In this document: positions 13,481 to 15,986 of the stretch, piece after piece
Numbering within the stretch: the stretch's first letter is position 1
How the letters are laid out: the number at the start of each line of letters is the position of its first letter
The notes under the pieces: model-generated
Told to the model about the DNA's origin: nothing
The model's database searches: none
The model's input: only the letters and a program-made list of their open reading frames with translations
Assembly (NCBI GenBank): GCA_017539765.1
Contig: JAFYCH010000011.1
Coordinates: 1-15,986, forward strand
From: Clostridia bacterium
GTDB taxonomy: Bacteria; Bacillota; Clostridia; Christensenellales; UBA1242
DNA: 15,986 nucleotides
Reading direction: 5' to 3'
Program-made: the position numbers and the translations under genes

Positions 13481-14358
13481 ATGAAAATAGCGATAACAAC
13501 AGATAGTAATGCTGGAATATTGCCAACAGAAGTTGAAGATACAAACATATTTGTTTTACCTATGCCATTTTTGATTGACGGAGAAGAATATTTTGAAAAT
13601 ATAAATTTGACACAAGATGAATTTTTTGAAAAACAAATTGCTGGTGCAAATATATCTACAAGTCAACAAGCATATATTCTGTAACAAGTCTTTGGAAAGA
13701 AGTATTGGAAAAATATGATTATGTCATTCACATTCCAATGAGCAGCTCTCTTTCTTCAAGTGTAGAAACAGCAATTATGCTTTCTAAAGAAGATGAGTTT
13801 GCAGGCAAGGTGTTTGTTGTTGACAATCAAAGAATTTCAGTCACACAAAAACAAAGTGTATATGATGCACAAAAAATGGCTGCTGCGGGAAAAACTGTGC
13901 AAGAAATTTATGACTACCTGACAGAAACCAAAACAGAAAATAGTATTTACATTATGGTTCCTGATTTAAAGTATCTTAAAAAGGGTGGAAGAATAACCAA
14001 GGCCGCTGCAATGATAGGCACACTTCTTAAAATTAAACCAGTTTTGCAAATTCAGGGTGGAAAACTAGACAGTTATGCAAAAGCACTTACAGTCAAAAAG
14101 GCAAAAGAGGTAATGATTGGTGCAATAAAAAAAGACTTGCAAGCAAGGTTTTTGGAATTTTTAGAGAAAGGACAAATAAATATTTCTGTTGCATACACTT
14201 ATGACAAAAACTTGGCGCTTGAGTTTAAACAAGAAATAGAACAAGAAATTCCAAACATAAAGATAAATTGGATTGACCCACTTTCACTCAGTGTAAGTTG
14301 TCATATTGGGCCAAATGCAGTTGCAGTTGCAATTTCAAGTGTTTACAGCGAAAAATAG
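13481..14358 (+). pseudogene. DegV-family fatty-acid-binding protein, frameshifted
   Basis: DegV (FakB-like) proteins bind fatty acids and, with the kinase FakA, feed exogenous fatty acids into phospholipid. The first 67 codons (MKIAITTDSN to ISTSQQAYIL) end at a TAA at 13682. The rest of the family pattern continues in another frame from about 13681 (VTSLWKEVLEKYD, HIPMSSSLSSS, DLKYLKKGGRI, IKPVLQI, HIGPNAVAVA). One missing base near 13679-13681 restores one protein of about 292 residues with normal family spacing. The ISTSQ and HIPMSS fatty-acid site segments lie on opposite sides of the break. Promoter, RBS and terminator are intact, so it is either a recent mutation or a sequencing error. 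Confidence 0.8.
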
Positions 14359-14365
14359 TAGCAAT

Positions 14366-14393
14366 AAAACTCCAGTAATTTGGAGTTTTTTTT
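14366..14393 (+). terminator. Terminator of the DegV-family gene
   Basis: AAAACTCCA (14366-14374) pairs with TGGAGTTTT (14381-14389) around GTAATT, then a T-run. Confidence 0.82.
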
Positions 14394-14686
14394 ATAATTT
14401 TTTACTTTAGTTTTATGTTAGTTTTTTTATTGTCAAAAGTATTGTCCAAGGTGTTTTTTTAGATATACTTTTAAGTTATTTTGTTTTTTTTGACATGGGT
14501 CACATCATATTTTTTTACATTTTTATTATCCAATAAAAGATAAATAAATACTTGACAAAAATTGTATTTATGATAAAATAAAGTTGCTACTGCAATAGTA
14601 TGTACTCAACAGTTAGACGCATAGTCAGTTTTTATTGTGAATACACAAAGCAGCAATTTGGTCAAAACAGAAAAGTGAAATCGTTT
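14394..14686 (+). other. Intergenic region with no gene seen
   Basis: This stretch between the DegV terminator and the tRNA-like sequence is very AT-rich with many T-runs in its first 150 nt. It holds the promoter at 14552-14579. The 100 nt after the promoter is less AT-rich and would be transcribed ahead of the tRNA genes; I see only short, unconvincing hairpins in it. Confidence 0.5.
14552..14579 (+). promoter_or_regulatory. Promoter of the tRNA-Arg region
   Basis: TTGACA (14552-14557) and TAAAAT (14574-14579) are separated by 16 bp, with an extended TG (TGATAAAAT). It would transcribe about 100 nt of leader, then the degenerate and the intact tRNA-Arg. Confidence 0.65.
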
Positions 14687-14752
14687 GCACCCTTAGCTCA
14701 ATTGGATAGAGTGTTGGTCTACGGAACCAAAGGATGTGGGTTTGAATGTTAT
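14687..14752 (+). pseudogene. Degenerate tRNA-Arg(ACG) copy
   Basis: The sequence aligns with the intact tRNA-Arg downstream over its first 61 nt (49 identical by my count). The D arm (GCTC/GAGT) and anticodon arm (TTGGT/ACCAA with loop CTACGGA) still pair. The two anticodon stems differ at matching positions on both sides, so pairing was conserved while the sequence changed. The T stem fails (GTGGG with GTTAT), and the bases after it do not complement the 5' acceptor strand GCACCCT; there is no CCA. It therefore should not make a normal tRNA. Similarity stops right after the T loop (14747). Confidence 0.75.
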
Positions 14753-14783
14753 CCCTTAAAAATGTTTAAAAAAAACTTAATAT

Positions 14784-14860
14784 GCACTCATAGCTCAATT
14801 GGATAGAGCGTTGCGCTACGGACGCAAAGGCTTGGGGTTCGAGTCCCTATGGGTGCACCA
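14784..14860 (+). tRNA. tRNA-Arg (anticodon ACG)
   Basis: All stems pair: acceptor GCACTCA/TGGGTGC, D arm GCTC/GAGC, anticodon stem TTGCG/CGCAA with loop CTACGGA, and T stem TGGGG/CCCTA with loop TTCGAGT. Anticodon positions 34-36 are ACG, which reads CGN arginine codons after conversion of A34 to inosine. The discriminator is A and CCA is encoded. It is followed by a terminator. Confidence 0.96.
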
Positions 14861-14869
14861 TTAAAGATT

Positions 14870-14897
14870 CTCTTGTGCTTTCACAAGAGAGTTTTTT
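14870..14897 (+). terminator. Terminator of the tRNA-Arg transcript
   Basis: CTCTTGTG (14870-14877) pairs with CACAAGAG (14882-14889) around CTTT, followed by AGTTTTTT. Confidence 0.85.
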
Positions 14898-14947
14898 ATT
14901 TTGATTTAAGTAAAACAATCATTTAAGAATAGGGGGAGATTCTAAAA

Positions 14948-15986
14948 ATGTTTAAAAGGCACTATAAAAGCGGAGTAAAAGAATTGTATATAGACGCAGA
15001 AGAAAATGCAAACATTTTAAATTTAAAATGTTTGGCTATTCTTTGTTTTACCATTGTTATTTGTGGAATTTTAAATGAAATTGGTATTTTTAAGGTTCCT
15101 TTGATGGTTATGCGTATTAGCATTATTATTACAATAGTATTCTTGTTTATTCCAATCACATTATTTCTTATTCACGACAAAATACTAAAAAAAGAAAATA
15201 AGATTATAAGGCACAAGCATTTTAAATATTTGATTATATTCAGTGCATACATTGGGATAAGCGTTGCTTGTGTTGCACTTTCGATGCACGCAATAATTTT
15301 ACTTGCAATTCCACCACTTATTGCAGCACAGTACAGAAGACAAAAAAACATGCTTATAGGCATCATTATTGCCACGCTTATTTTGGTCGTTATTGGTGTT
15401 TATGGCTCATTCTTTTTGGGCACAGTGGACAGAAATTTCCTTAAAGGCTTAATGGCGGAAGAAGAATTTGCAGATATTTCAAACAGAGTTGCTTTTGCTA
15501 CTTCCAAAAGAATGTTAGATTTGTTTGTTCACTACGTAATTCCAAGATGGCTTGGTGTATTGGCTATAATAATATTGGTGTCAGGAATTTTACAGAGAAA
15601 TAGTGCAATGCTTAGAAGACAAGCAGAACTTAATCAACAAATCAAAAGAGAAATGCAACAAATGGACAAAGTGCAACGTCATGTTATTGATTCTCTTACT
15701 ACACTTATTGAAAGCAGAGACATTGGAACTGGTGAACACGTAGTGCGTACAAAAAAATATATTTGTATGCTAGCTGATAGGCTATCACAAAAAGAAAAGT
15801 ATAAAGACATTCTTACACTTTCTGAAATTGAAAAAATAGAATCTTCCGCACCATTGCATGATGTAGGAAAAATTATTGTTTCAGACACAATTCTTCTTAA
15901 GCCAGGAAAATTGACTCCAGAAGAATTTGAACAAATGAAAGCCCACACAACCAAGGGTGGAAGTGTAATTAGAGCAATATTTAAAG
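14948..15986 (+). CDS. Membrane protein with C-terminal HD-GYP-like domain (3' partial)
   Basis: I translated this frame by hand: it is open from ATG 14948 (with AGGGGGAG 7-8 nt upstream) to the window end, 346 codons. Residues about 25-220 carry about six hydrophobic segments in an N-terminal sensor or anchor region. A charged helix (about 215-240, RRQAELNQQIKREMQQ) leads to an HD domain: SRDIGTGEH, then LHDVGKI with H304-D305 as the metal-binding dyad, then LLKPGKLTPEEFEQMKAHT, which is typical of HD-GYP proteins. Those hydrolyse cyclic di-GMP. The GYP motif itself would lie past the edge, so the exact class is inferred. It is likely a membrane-bound signalling phosphodiesterase. Confidence 0.78.
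   Translation, partial: MFKRHYKSGVKELYIDAEENANILNLKCLAILCFTIVICGILNEIGIFKVPLMVMRISIIITIVFLFIPITLFLIHDKILKKENKIIRHKHFKYLIIFSAYIGISVACVALSMHAIILLAIPPLIAAQYRRQKNMLIGIIIATLILVVIGVYGSFFLGTVDRNFLKGLMAEEEFADISNRVAFATSKRMLDLFVHYVIPRWLGVLAIIILVSGILQRNSAMLRRQAELNQQIKREMQQMDKVQRHVIDSLTTLIESRDIGTGEHVVRTKKYICMLADRLSQKEKYKDILTLSEIEKIESSAPLHDVGKIIVSDTILLKPGKLTPEEFEQMKAHTTKGGSVIRAIFK

Larger units (their letters stand above)
14757..14957. repeat. 15-bp direct repeat flanking tRNA-Arg
   Basis: TAAAAATGTTTAAAA occurs at 14757-14771, just after the tRNA relic, and at 14943-14957, where it contains the ATG of the HD-GYP gene. It may be a duplication scar or chance in AT-rich DNA. Confidence 0.4.

Noticed and set aside
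13660..13690. Programmed -1 frameshift in the DegV-family gene
   Set aside because: A -1 shift would restore the frame with the right length, but there is no slippery heptamer (GCATATATTCTGTAA) and I see no pseudoknot downstream; the family is not known for recoding.
14600..14806. 68-residue open frame across the tRNA region
   Set aside because: It overlaps the tRNA relic and enters the intact tRNA-Arg; no RBS.

Overview
The window is AT-rich, densely coded bacterial chromosome. The organism looks like a low-GC Gram-positive, probably a Clostridia-like or related uncultured Firmicute. Reasons: the order rnpA-yidD-yidC-jag/khpB (the classic segment near the replication origin), strong AGGAG ribosome binding sites, near-consensus TTGACA/TATAAT promoters, DegV and DUF1540 proteins, and a tRNA gene that encodes its own CCA. 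The genus cannot be read from the sequence. No phage, IS element, CRISPR array or defence island is visible.

Layout. 1-2732 (+): rnpA (5' end outside the window), yidD, yidC and khpB, overlapping or tightly packed, closed by a bidirectional terminator. 2780-3685 (-): uridine-kinase-like nucleoside kinase. 3844-4869 (+): an ArsP_2-type metal or metalloid permease with a His/Cys-rich loop. 4927-5151 and 5304-5624 (-): a small two-helix membrane protein and a Cys-rich protein with two DUF1540-like repeats. 5772-8640 (+): valS and rplI. 8705-11060 (-): a GT28/MGDG-synthase-type glycosyltransferase followed by a GT4 glycosyltransferase, likely a two-gene glycolipid unit. 11184-12428 (+): L10 leader, rplJ, rplL and terminator. 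12492-13271 (+): SAM-dependent methyltransferase. 13481-14358 (+): a DegV-family gene broken by a frameshift. 14552-14897 (+): a promoter, a decayed tRNA-Arg copy, an intact tRNA-Arg(ACG) and a terminator. 14948 to the end (+): a multi-membrane-span protein with a C-terminal HD-GYP-like domain, cut by the window edge.

How the genes work together. Most are housekeeping: tRNA maturation and charging, membrane protein insertion, the ribosomal stalk. Membrane biology recurs in YidC/YidD, the glycolipid glycosyltransferases, the fatty-acid-binding DegV family, the permease and the membrane-bound HD-GYP-like protein.

The most interesting signals are these. Two genes (the GT28 gene and the methyltransferase) have a TATAAT box exactly 6 nt before the ATG and no Shine-Dalgarno, which predicts leaderless mRNAs in a genome where other genes have strong SDs. 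A degenerate tRNA-Arg keeps its anticodon arm by paired changes but has lost its T and acceptor stems. ValRS is of the archaeal-like class and has no room for a T-box. YidC carries an unusually long extracytoplasmic insertion and Lys at the usual Arg site. A metal-handling neighbourhood is suggested at 3.8-5.6 kb. I do not see a clear-cut new multi-gene system; these are leads of varying strength.
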